NCBI GenBank assembly: GCA_021162125.1
Contig: JAGGZG010000299.1
Span: 1 to 5,123, forward strand
From: Anaerolineae bacterium
GTDB taxonomy: Bacteria; Chloroflexota; Anaerolineae; JACIWR01
DNA: 5,123 nucleotides
Reading direction: 5' to 3'
Shown in pieces: positions 1 to 5,123 of this stretch. The notes under the pieces are model-generated. The model was not told where the DNA came from. It was given only the letters and a program-made list of their open reading frames with translations, and ran no database searches. The stretch's first letter is position 1, and the number at the start of each line of letters is the position of its first letter. The position numbers and the translations under genes were made by a program.

Positions 1-105
1 CGATCAAGGCGAGTCGCTGCCGGTTTGCCGTTTTTCGGGAGTCCCGCTCAGGATCTGCTTGAGCCATACTCGTTACTTGAGAAAAGTCGGTGCTGCTGCC
101 GCGTC

Positions 106-127
106 GCCTGGACGTGAACGTCCAGGC
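106..127. repeat. 22-bp perfect palindrome, left copy
   Basis: GCCTGGACGT (106-115) and ACGTCCAGGC (118-127) surround a GA spacer. It is identical in both arms to the copy at 4876-4897. Similarity continues for about 23 bp on its right side once the MITE is removed from the other copy (14 of 23 matches, seven of nine differences being transitions). Confidence 0.85.
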
Positions 128-240
128 TGAGCAGGTGAAGAGTGCTGAAGCACCCTTCGCCAATGTGGACGGCGGCTCCGAGGCCACCACAGCCTGCTTC
201 AGCAGGCTTCCGCTGCTGAGCCTGGCGCTTCAGCGCCGGG
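106..240. repeat. Cluster of five consecutive hairpins
   Basis: Hairpins lie at 106-127, 134-161 (7 bp plus 4 bp, TGAA loop), 171-188 (6 bp), 191-208 (AGCCTGC with GCAGGCT, TTCA loop) and 221-240 (8 bp, TTCA loop). An outer pairing of 122-134 with 213-225 (12 of 13) can enclose the middle three and compete with the outer two. Wobble pairs favour the plus strand in two hairpins and the minus strand in one, so the pairing may matter at the DNA level. I see no protein-coding sense in it. It resembles REP-like or other dispersed palindromic repeats. Confidence 0.7.
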
Positions 241-309
241 CGGGGGGCGGATTTCTCAACTACTGAGTATAGGATACCATAGAAAGCCGTTTTTGACGCT
301 TCCATGATT

Positions 310-336
310 ATCACGAAAGAATTCCGACTTCGTGAT
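310..336. repeat. 8-bp inverted repeat past the operon terminator
   Basis: ATCACGAA (310-317) and TTCGTGAT (329-336) are perfect complements around an 11-nt loop containing GAATTC. No T run follows on either strand. It could add to termination, protect the mRNA 3' end or bind a protein. Confidence 0.45.
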
Positions 337-340
337 CTTT

Positions 341-372
341 CAGAAAACAAAGACCTCCGAGATTTTGGAGAT
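341..372 (-). terminator. Likely intrinsic terminator of the kinase operon
   Basis: On the minus strand ATCTCC (372-367) pairs with GGAGGT (358-353), a 6-bp stem with one T-G pair and an 8-nt loop. CTTTGTTTTC (352-343) follows. It begins 42 nt after the response regulator stop. The stem is short and the T tract interrupted, so termination may be partial. Confidence 0.5.
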
Positions 373-414
373 CCCGAAGGCCGTATGAGAGAGCTGGTGA
401 CTGTGGTCATCATT

Positions 415-1206
415 TCATTTTCCGCTTCCGTTGACGAATTTGTATCCCCATCCTCGCACATTCACGATATAGGGTCTCCCGTCCGGGCCATTGCCCACCT
501 TGCGCCTTAGCCGCCACAGGTGGGTGCTGAGCGCGTGGCGGGCTTCCCGTTCCCCCAGGGCACAATTGTGCAACTCGCCGGCCAGTTGGCTGAAAGACAC
601 TGGCCGGTCGGCCTGTTCCATCAAGCAGCGCAGCAAACGGAACTCGGAGGGAGTCAAAGATAGCGGTTGGCCCTGCCGGGTGACAGTACCCCGCTCTCGA
701 TCCAGAAGTAGCCCCCGTGCTTCCAGAAAACGGGGCTGCGCCGGAAGTTCTGTCCTCGCCGGCAGAGAGGCATCCCGCAGACGGCGAGCACTCTCCTCAA
801 TTAAACGAGCCAAGGCCTGCCGGCGTAGGGCTTCGCGACGCTTGGCCAACCCTTTCTCCACGCTGGACAGCAATTCCTCGGTACGGCATGGTTTGATCAG
901 GTAATCGTGCCCGCCCCGGCGCATAGCAGCGATGGCCGAATCTAAACTGGCGTGGGCAGTCAACATAATGACTACCGGCGGTAGCGGTTGCCGCTCCACC
1001 TCGGCCATGACCTGCAAACCGTCAATGCCCTCCATAATTAGATCCAACAGGATCACATCTACCCGGCTGTTTTGCAATCGGGTTAGGGCTTCCTCACCGC
1101 TGGCGGCAGTGCAGACGTCGTAACCCTCCTGGGTCAACTCCTCCGCCAGGAAAAGGCGGATAGCTGCTTCGTCGTCTACTACCAGGATATGCCCTCGTTC
1201 ACGCAT
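415..1206 (-). CDS. DNA-binding response regulator, receiver plus OmpR/PhoB-type winged helix
   Basis: This 263-residue protein is the likely transcriptional output of the operon. The receiver (about 5-120) has Asp11-Asp12, phosphoacceptor Asp55 (VILLDLIMEG), Thr83 (IMLTAH) and Lys105 (LIKP). The proline that commonly follows the DxxM motif is replaced by Glu59. A charged, Arg-rich helical linker (about 120-160) is longer than in typical OmpR or PhoB proteins. The C-terminal winged helix (about 164-258) has LTPSEFRLLRCL at its start, a helix around ALSTHLWRLRRKVG, and ends in the typical YIVNVRGWGYKF wing. Start choice is firm: AGGAGG lies 8 nt before ATG at 1206, inside the end of the upstream kinase gene, and the frames overlap by 8 nt (ATGCGTGA), which suggests translational coupling. 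It is last in the operon, with a terminator candidate about 40 nt past its stop. Its target sites cannot be read here; the promoter region near 4660-4712 is a reasonable place to look for autoregulation. Confidence 0.94.
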   Translation of the reverse strand: MRERGHILVVDDEAAIRLFLAEELTQEGYDVCTAASGEEALTRLQNSRVDVILLDLIMEGIDGLQVMAEVERQPLPPVVIMLTAHASLDSAIAAMRRGGHDYLIKPCRTEELLSSVEKGLAKRREALRRQALARLIEESARRLRDASLPARTELPAQPRFLEARGLLLDRERGTVTRQGQPLSLTPSEFRLLRCLMEQADRPVSFSQLAGELHNCALGEREARHALSTHLWRLRRKVGNGPDGRPYIVNVRGWGYKFVNGSGK

Positions 1207-3145
1207 GGTCCTGTCCTCCTACCGGCAACCAGACGGTAAAGGTTGACCCCCGACCCACTTCGCTTTCCACCTCGATACGGCCTCCGTGTCGCTCCACGAT
1301 ACCGTGGCTGATGGACAGCCCCAGGCCCGTGCCCTTGAGCCTGGTGGTATAAAAAGGCTCGAAAATCCTGGACAGATTCTCAGGGGGAATGCCCTCCCCC
1401 GTATCGGTGAAGGCGATCCACACCTCCTGTCTCGTTTGCTCCCAGCCAGTTTTCACCGTGAGTTCCCCCCCGTCGGGCATGGCCTCCAGGGCATTGAGCA
1501 CGATGTTGAGAAAGACCTGTTTGAGTTGGTCGCCGACGGCTTCCACGGGAGGTAACCCAGCCGCCAGTTCTCGCCGAACCACTACCCTCCCATGTTGCAA
1601 TCGTTTGCCAGCCAGGGCCAGAGTCTCGTCCACCACCTCGTTAATCGCGGTTAATTCCCGTTGCTCGGCCGAGGGACGATAGAAATTCAGCACCCGCTCC
1701 ACGATGGCGATGACCCGCTCCACCTCCCGGCTGGCTATCTCCAGGTAACGCTGTCGCTTTTCCTCTTCCAGAGGACGGTTCACCAGCAGACGTAGGCCAC
1801 TGCGTAGAGCCTGCAAGGGGTTGTTGATCTCGTGGGCCAGGGAAGCGGCCAGGCAACCCAGAGCAGTCAGCTTCTCCGTCTGAATCAAGCTGGCCTGTAT
1901 CTGCTTTTGCGCTGTGATGTCGCGGAGCACGTGCACCGAGCCCGCTATTTCCCCTCGTCCATTGCGCAGGGGATAGGTGGAAAGCTGGAAGGTACCCCCC
2001 AGGACCGGCTCTTCCAATTCTATGCTCTGAGGTTGGCCATTCTGCATCACGCTGGCGTGAGGGCAATTCTCAAGCGGAGATTGACTATGATGAAACAACT
2101 CGTAGCAGGTGCGGCCGACCAACGCCCGGGGGGTGGTACCCAACCGCTCCGCCAGGGCGCGGTTGGCGCGGACGATGCGGAAATCGGCATCATGAATGGA
2201 GATGCCATCAGCGATAGCATCGAAGGTGGCCTCCCATTCACGCTTGCTCCGCGCCACTACCTCGTACAACCGTGCATTCTCCAGAGCGATGGCTATCTGG
2301 CTGCTCATGATGGACAGCAGGTCCAAATCGTCCCGGCTGAAAGGCACATTGTCCAGCAGACGACAGAGGTTAAGTGCGCCAATGGTCTTTTTACCGGTGC
2401 GGAGCGGCAGGCACACAGTGGCAATGACGTCCGGCCAGGTTAGCAATGCCTGCAAAGATGGATCCAGCTCCGAATCCGCCTCCCTGTTCAGTATCAGGGG
2501 CTCATCGCCGGATAATGTTTGCTCAACGAAGTCGTGACCCACCCGTATCCATCCAGTGTTCACTATCCCGGCCGGCAGGCCGATTGCCCCGGCCACGTAC
2601 AACTCATTTGTCTTCTCGTCCAACAGCAGCAGCGAAGCCCGGTCAGCCCCGACCTCCCGCACCACAATCTCCAAGAGGCGCTCGGCCATGCGTCCCACAT
2701 TGGCCTCCGGCATCAATGCCTGGCTCATTTCCAGGATGGGCAAGCGGGCTTTCAGGCGCAGGTTCTCTTGCTCCAGCCACTTCCTTTCCAAAGCGTCACT
2801 TACCGCCGCCAGGAGTTCATCGGGATCGAAGGGCTTGAGGAGGAAACCCCGCGCTCCGGTCCGCAGAGCTTCAATGGCATTTTCCAGAGTACCATAACCG
2901 GTGATGATCACTGCCGCCACACCCGGATCGAACTGCCGGGCTTGCTGCAAAACCGCCAACCCATCCACCTCGGGCATCTTGATATCCACCAGGAGCAAGT
3001 CGAATCGCTCGTCCTCCAGCCGGGCCAGGGCTTCCTGCCCTCCACCAGCCTCTTGCACCTGGTAGCCTTCCGCAGTCAGCGTCCTCGTGCACAACTGGAG
3101 AACCCCAGGATCGTCATCTACCACCAGAATCCGCTCACCAGCCAT
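1199..3145 (-). CDS. Soluble hybrid histidine kinase with N-terminal receiver (REC-GAF-PAS-HisKA-HATPase)
   Basis: This 648-residue protein has no membrane segment. Residues about 4-118 are a receiver with acidic pocket Asp10-Asp12, phosphoacceptor Asp54 (LLVDIKMP), Thr82 (IITGYG) and Lys104 (LLKPFD). A GAF domain follows (about 150-293), ending in the usual ALENARLYE helix. A PAS domain (about 300-412) carries an unusual CYELFHHS...ENCPH stretch and ends at VLRDITAQK. The HisKA H-box is ASLAHEINNPL, with His438. The ATPase domain shows NIVLNA (Asn551), DTGEG (Asp581), EPFYTT and KGTGLGLS, so it appears active. The receiver is at the N terminus, unlike the common C-terminal hybrid layout, so it probably receives phosphate or a signal that controls the kinase core. 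Its ATG overlaps the upstream kinase stop (ATGGCTGGTGA), and an AAGGGGG ribosome site lies 4 nt upstream. Its last codons overlap the response regulator start. The likely output is phosphorylation of that regulator; the stimulus is unknown. Confidence 0.94.
   Translation of the reverse strand: MAGERILVVDDDPGVLQLCTRTLTAEGYQVQEAGGGQEALARLEDERFDLLLVDIKMPEVDGLAVLQQARQFDPGVAAVIITGYGTLENAIEALRTGARGFLLKPFDPDELLAAVSDALERKWLEQENLRLKARLPILEMSQALMPEANVGRMAERLLEIVVREVGADRASLLLLDEKTNELYVAGAIGLPAGIVNTGWIRVGHDFVEQTLSGDEPLILNREADSELDPSLQALLTWPDVIATVCLPLRTGKKTIGALNLCRLLDNVPFSRDDLDLLSIMSSQIAIALENARLYEVVARSKREWEATFDAIADGISIHDADFRIVRANRALAERLGTTPRALVGRTCYELFHHSQSPLENCPHASVMQNGQPQSIELEEPVLGGTFQLSTYPLRNGRGEIAGSVHVLRDITAQKQIQASLIQTEKLTALGCLAASLAHEINNPLQALRSGLRLLVNRPLEEEKRQRYLEIASREVERVIAIVERVLNFYRPSAEQRELTAINEVVDETLALAGKRLQHGRVVVRRELAAGLPPVEAVGDQLKQVFLNIVLNALEAMPDGGELTVKTGWEQTRQEVWIAFTDTGEGIPPENLSRIFEPFYTTRLKGTGLGLSISHGIVERHGGRIEVESEVGRGSTFTVWLPVGGQDHA
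1215..1220 (-). promoter_or_regulatory. Ribosome binding site of the response regulator
   Basis: On the minus strand this reads AGGAGG, 8 nt before ATG 1206. It lies inside the last codons of the hybrid kinase, so ribosomes ending that gene could restart here. Confidence 0.85.
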
Positions 3146-4463
3146 TGTTCCCCCTTTCCTGCACCGCCTCCACGGTATCCACCGGCAACCAGACGGTGAA
3201 GGTCGCCCCCTGCCCTATCTCGCTCTCCACCTCAATGCGTCCCCCGTGCACCTGCACGATGCCCAGACTAACCGATAATCCCAACCCAGTACCCTGGCCA
3301 ACGGGCCTGGTGGTGAAGAAGGGCTCAAAGATGCGATCCAGGTGCTCAGGCTGGATGCCCTCCCCCGTATCGCTGATGCGCACGAACGCTTCACTTCCTA
3401 CCCGTGAAGTGGTAATAGTCAGCGTCCCTCCCTGGGGCATGGCCTGGGCCGCATTGGTGATGAGGTTAAGAAAAACCTGCTTCATGCGGTTCACGTCCAG
3501 CGAGATGGGTGGCAGGTCAGCGTCGTAATTTTCCTCGATGACCACGCCGCTTTTCTCCAGGTATTGGCGGGTGAGGGCCAGGGCATCCTGTACGGCCCGG
3601 TTGAGGTCAGCCTTTTTCCGGTGAGCCTCGGTCTGATGGGCGAAATTCAGCAAATCGCGCACGATGCCACGGGCACGTTGGGTTTCGGCAACAATAGTAG
3701 TCAAATCGCAGCGGGCACGATCGTCGAGGGTGGTATTTTTCAGGAGTAATTTGGAGAAACCCAGGATGCAGGTCAAGGGGTTGTTCAGTTCGTGGGCCAC
3801 TTCGGCTGCCAGTTCGCCGATAGCGGCCAGTTTGGCCGACTGCACAAGCTGGGCCTGGGTGTTTTTCAGTGCTTCCATCTTCCGTTGCAAGTCTTCGTAC
3901 AGCCGGGCATTCTCGATGGCAATGGCCACCTCGGCTGCCAGGGATTCCAGCAGCCGTAGGTCGTGTCTGCTAAACTCCCCCCCGGCTTTGTTCAGCACCT
4001 CGATGACGCCGATGATGCGCTCCTGAGCCCCCAGGGGGACGCACAACAACGAGTGGGTGGTAGAGCCCGTGACGGCATCAATTCCATCAAAGAAACGGGG
4101 GTCTCGCCGGGCTTCGGGTATCAGCGCCGATTGGCCATGTTCGGCTACCCATCCGGCGACGCCTTGTCCTGGTTGCAGGCAACATCCTGGCAGTTTCGTA
4201 GCTCCCCCTCCGGCCGCCACTTCAAAGACCAGCCCTTTCCCCTCCTGGTCAAACAGCAGGATTGAACCGGCTTCCGCTCTCATTGTCTTGATGACGGCCT
4301 GCATGGTGGTAGCTAATACGCGCTCCAGGTTCAGGCTAGAGGTAACAGTGCGCCCGATCTCGTTGAGGAGTGTCAATTCCTCCGCCCGGTGTTGTGCCTG
4401 CCGGTACAATAGCACAACCCATATCAACGCCAGGCCGGCCAGCCCAAAGAGGAGAACTTCCAT
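3135..4463 (-). CDS. Membrane-anchored sensor histidine kinase (GAF-HisKA-HATPase), first gene of the operon
   Basis: This is a 442-residue kinase predicted to autophosphorylate on histidine and pass phosphate to a receiver. Residues about 1-19 form one hydrophobic helix (VLLFGLAGLALIWVVLLY) followed by a basic turn, so it is probably tethered to the inner face of the membrane. A GAF domain spans about 40-187 and ends in AIENARLYEDLQ, which continues into a signalling helix (about 184-211). The HisKA H-box is AEVAHELNNPL, with His224 the likely phosphoacceptor. The ATPase domain has the N-box (NLITNA, Asn337), G1 (DTGEG, Asp365), F-box (EPFFTT) and G2 (GQGTGLGLS), so it looks catalytically complete. 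Start choice: ATG at 4463 has GGAG 6 nt upstream, while the in-frame ATG at 4475 (four residues longer) has no ribosome site. The stop overlaps the next gene by 11 nt. The GAF ligand cannot be read from sequence; the Cys94-Cys95 pair in the GAF is notable but unproven as a sensor. Confidence 0.93.
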   Translation of the reverse strand: MEVLLFGLAGLALIWVVLLYRQAQHRAEELTLLNEIGRTVTSSLNLERVLATTMQAVIKTMRAEAGSILLFDQEGKGLVFEVAAGGGATKLPGCCLQPGQGVAGWVAEHGQSALIPEARRDPRFFDGIDAVTGSTTHSLLCVPLGAQERIIGVIEVLNKAGGEFSRHDLRLLESLAAEVAIAIENARLYEDLQRKMEALKNTQAQLVQSAKLAAIGELAAEVAHELNNPLTCILGFSKLLLKNTTLDDRARCDLTTIVAETQRARGIVRDLLNFAHQTEAHRKKADLNRAVQDALALTRQYLEKSGVVIEENYDADLPPISLDVNRMKQVFLNLITNAAQAMPQGGTLTITTSRVGSEAFVRISDTGEGIQPEHLDRIFEPFFTTRPVGQGTGLGLSVSLGIVQVHGGRIEVESEIGQGATFTVWLPVDTVEAVQERGNNGW

Positions 4464-4469
4464 GACCAA

Positions 4470-4473
4470 CTCC
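4470..4473 (-). promoter_or_regulatory. Ribosome binding site choosing the internal ATG of the first kinase
   Basis: GGAG on the minus strand sits 6 nt before ATG 4463. It overlaps the upstream ATG at 4475, which itself lacks any purine-rich site, so the shorter protein is favoured. Confidence 0.6.
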
Positions 4474-4531
4474 ATCGTGTACCGAGCGCGTATGAGAAGC
4501 GTGAAAACAGATCACTGTTCGTGTACCCTCT

Positions 4532-4618
4532 CCCCTCACCCGCCAGTGAAACGTAATGCGCGAGGGGCACGGCCTACGCATCACACCCTGCACATCGGGT
4601 CTGGTCATGCTTTCACTG
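4532..4618 (-). promoter_or_regulatory. Possible structured RNA leader of the kinase operon
   Basis: In the minus-strand transcript CAGUGAAA (4551-4544 and 4618-4611 as complementary arms) can close a three-way junction. Inside are an 8-bp stem (4553-4560 with 4577-4584, 16-nt loop) and a 4-bp stem (4585-4588 with 4597-4600). The loop of the 8-bp stem contains CCCCUC, complementary to GAGGGG just after the junction (4537-4532), so a pseudoknot is possible. One pair of the 8-bp stem is G-U only on the minus strand and A-C on the plus strand, which agrees with the transcribed direction. I recognise no known riboswitch class. An 8-bp stem could arise by chance. Confidence 0.3.
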
Positions 4619-4666
4619 AACCAGATTGCGCCGAGTATAAACACGACACGCAGCCGAACTTCTATT

Positions 4667-4695
4667 ATCATAACATAAAACACCCTCCCTGAAAG
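4667..4695 (-). promoter_or_regulatory. Candidate extended -10 promoter of the kinase operon
   Basis: On the minus strand TATGAT (4672-4667, five of six consensus) is preceded by TGT, giving an extended -10 element. A poor -35 match, CTTTCA (4695-4690), lies 17 bp upstream. Transcription would start near 4660 and give a leader of about 200 nt before ATG 4463. A weak -35 with an extended -10 would fit a promoter that needs an activator. This is the best match found by eye, not a certain one. Confidence 0.45.
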
Positions 4696-4712
4696 TTGTG
4701 AAATGATTACAA
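4696..4712. promoter_or_regulatory. Partial palindrome next to the operon promoter, possible operator
   Basis: TTGTGAAATGATTACAA has TTGT and ACAA ends and resembles a shortened TGTGA-TCACA dyad with a 5-bp spacer. Its centre is about 44 bp upstream of the predicted start, directly next to the -35 box, a typical position for an activator. The arms are short and imperfect, so confidence is low. Confidence 0.25.
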
Positions 4713-4790
4713 TTGCGTGACAGGATGGTTGCGGGAAAAGTTGGCAAATCCGCTCCTCTTCCCCCGGCAGATACATTGCCACATCCAGCT

Positions 4791-4827
4791 AAAAAACCTC
4801 AGGACGGATCGGTGTCCGCCCTGAGGT
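4791..4827 (-). terminator. Strong leftward intrinsic terminator with no visible gene upstream
   Basis: On the minus strand a 13-bp stem (4827-4815 with 4808-4796) has a 6-nt loop and is followed directly by a run of T (4796-4791). The ninth pair is G-U on the minus strand but A-C on the plus strand, and the T run exists only on the minus side, so leftward termination is clear. It lies upstream of the kinase operon promoter and would stop transcripts coming from 4830-5107. No gene is seen there, so it may end a small RNA, shield the operon, or be left over from a lost gene. Confidence 0.75.
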
Positions 4828-4875
4828 CTTAAAGAAATCGGGTTCTTCGCGGATTCGTGGGGCTATCGCCGGAAG

Positions 4876-4897
4876 GCCTGGACGTAGACGTCCAGGC
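4876..4897. repeat. 22-bp perfect palindrome, right copy
   Basis: GCCTGGACGT (4876-4885) and its exact complement ACGTCCAGGC (4888-4897) flank an AG spacer. The same arms with a GA spacer occur at 106-127, on the other side of the operon. Conserved arms with a variable centre suggest a dispersed repeat family under pairing constraint, like REP elements, although a protein-binding site is possible. Confidence 0.85.
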
Positions 4898-4900
4898 TAA

Positions 4901-5017
4901 GAGCGTGTCTGAAAAAACCGAGGTGAAGGTATCAACCACCAAGCAGGGCGGACGAGGAGCATCAACGCACAAAGGGGAGACTCCTGGTGCATTTGTGGCG
5001 AATTTTCGGACACGCTC
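4901..5017. mobile_element. 117-bp MITE-like element with IS5-type inverted ends
   Basis: The ends GAGCGTGTCTGAAAA (4901-4915) and, on the other strand, GAGCGTGTCCGAAAA (5017-5003) match at 14 of 15 positions. TAA at 4898-4900 and 5018-5020 is a likely 3-bp target duplication. Short duplications of this kind and GAG-type ends resemble the IS5 family (IS1031-like groups). The interior codes for nothing recognisable, so movement would depend on a transposase encoded elsewhere. The inner region can form a small hairpin (CACAAA with TTTGTG). It sits directly beside the 22-bp palindrome. Confidence 0.7.
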
Positions 5018-5044
5018 TAAGAGGACGAAGGGCGCTAATGAATT

Positions 5045-5073
5045 TTAACAAATTAGTTCAGATATAGTATAAT
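5045..5073 (+). promoter_or_regulatory. Near-consensus housekeeping promoter for the right-edge gene
   Basis: A TTAACA -35 box (5045-5050, five of six consensus bases) and a perfect TATAAT -10 box (5068-5073) are separated by exactly 17 bp. Transcription should begin near 5080, giving a short leader of about 28 nt. AATTT and AAATT form a small inverted repeat (5041-5054) over the -35 box, which could be an operator but is low-complexity. The promoter lies 27 bp beyond the MITE-like element, not inside it. Confidence 0.75.
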
Positions 5074-5093
5074 CAGGGGGAAGCTCTCTAGAC

Positions 5094-5100
5094 GGAGGTG
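5094..5100 (+). promoter_or_regulatory. Strong ribosome binding site deciding the start at 5108
   Basis: GGAGGTG is fully complementary to the usual 16S rRNA tail. The 7-nt gap to ATG 5108 is ideal, whereas the gap to ATG 5102 is only 1 nt. Confidence 0.8.
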
Positions 5101-5107
5101 TATGACC

Positions 5108-5123
5108 ATGCCAAAACGATATC
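5108..5123 (+). CDS. Start of an unidentified plus-strand gene, cut by the window end
   Basis: Only the first codons (MPKRY) are present, so no function can be given. Three signals mark a real start: a near-consensus promoter at 5045-5073, a GGAGGTG ribosome site at 5094-5100, and an ATG 7 nt after it. An in-frame ATG at 5102 (MTMPKRY) lies only 1 nt after the ribosome site, so 5108 is the better start. The gene is divergent from the kinase operon. Confidence 0.7.

Larger units (their letters stand above)
1..414. other. Non-coding region downstream of the operon
   Basis: This stretch holds the operon terminator, an inverted repeat and a cluster of hairpins, all listed separately. Bases 1-100 show only a small CGGG-AGT-CCCG dyad (36-46). 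Plus-strand frames are open from the window edge to 117 and 130, but both run into the palindrome and neither has a recognisable protein end, so no gene is called. Confidence 0.7.
4464..5107. other. Non-coding region between divergent genes
   Basis: About 640 bp separate the first kinase from the right-edge gene. Open frames here lack protein-like composition and no convincing gene is present. From left to right it holds the operon leader and promoter, a leftward terminator, a 22-bp palindrome, a MITE-like element and a rightward promoter, each listed separately. A 9-bp direct repeat (TCGTGTACC at 4475-4483 and 4519-4527) also lies in the leader; its meaning is unknown. Confidence 0.8.

Noticed and set aside
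106..240. CRISPR array
   Set aside because: The hairpins differ from one another, and there are no regularly spaced identical repeats or spacers.
48..461. A 137-residue minus-strand open frame at the left
   Set aside because: It runs through the terminator and the hairpin cluster, overlaps the response regulator end and has low-complexity Ser/Arg content.
415..1206. NtrC-type sigma-54 activator
   Set aside because: There is no AAA+ domain; the C-terminus is a winged helix ending in RGWGYKF.
1641..2066. Possible frameshift in the hybrid kinase because of a long second frame on the same strand
   Set aside because: The main frame is uninterrupted with all PAS and HisKA motifs in order; the second frame is a GC-driven shadow.
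2519..3199. A 226-residue plus-strand open frame
   Set aside because: It is antisense to the receiver and GAF coding region of the hybrid kinase, which has clear domain motifs on the other strand.
4336..4782. A 148-residue minus-strand open frame upstream of and overlapping the first kinase
   Set aside because: Its composition is not protein-like, it overlaps the kinase start by about 130 bp in another frame, and it crosses the predicted promoter. A purine-rich AGGGAGGG before an internal ATG near 4669 is the only point in its favour.
4857..5048. A 63-residue plus-strand open frame
   Set aside because: It is made of the palindrome and the MITE-like element, has no ribosome site and no recognisable protein.

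Overview
The window holds a three-gene signal-transduction operon on the minus strand (about 415-4463), framed by two non-coding regions rich in palindromes. The first codons of a fourth, plus-strand gene appear at the right edge. The DNA is moderately GC-rich, uses the standard code and has good Shine-Dalgarno sites, so it is bacterial. The GAF-rich kinases and dense small palindromic repeats would suit an environmental lineage such as Chloroflexota, but that is an impression and nothing here proves taxonomy.

Operon, in transcription order (right to left): (1) 4463-3135, a histidine kinase anchored by one N-terminal helix, with GAF, HisKA and HATPase domains; (2) 3145-1199, a soluble histidine kinase with an N-terminal receiver, then GAF, PAS, HisKA and HATPase; (3) 1206-415, a response regulator with a receiver and an OmpR-type winged helix. 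Adjacent genes overlap by 11 and 8 nt, so translation is probably coupled. The two kinases and one DNA-binding regulator are likely to work as one branched pathway or phosphorelay. No effector or ligand gene is visible, so the signal and target genes are unknown.

Right non-coding region (4464-5107): an extended -10 promoter candidate for the operon (4667-4695); a partial palindrome beside it (4696-4712); a leader of about 200 nt that can fold into a three-way junction with a possible pseudoknot; a very good intrinsic terminator read leftward (4791-4827) with no gene upstream of it; a 22-bp palindrome (4876-4897); a 117-bp MITE-like element with IS5-type ends (4901-5017); and a near-consensus promoter (5045-5073) for the plus-strand gene starting at 5108.

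Left non-coding region (1-414): a likely terminator for the operon (341-372), an 8-bp inverted repeat (310-336), and five consecutive hairpins (106-240), the first being a second copy of the same 22-bp palindrome. Removing the MITE from the right copy extends its similarity to the left copy, which suggests that the MITE inserted into a member of a dispersed palindromic repeat family.
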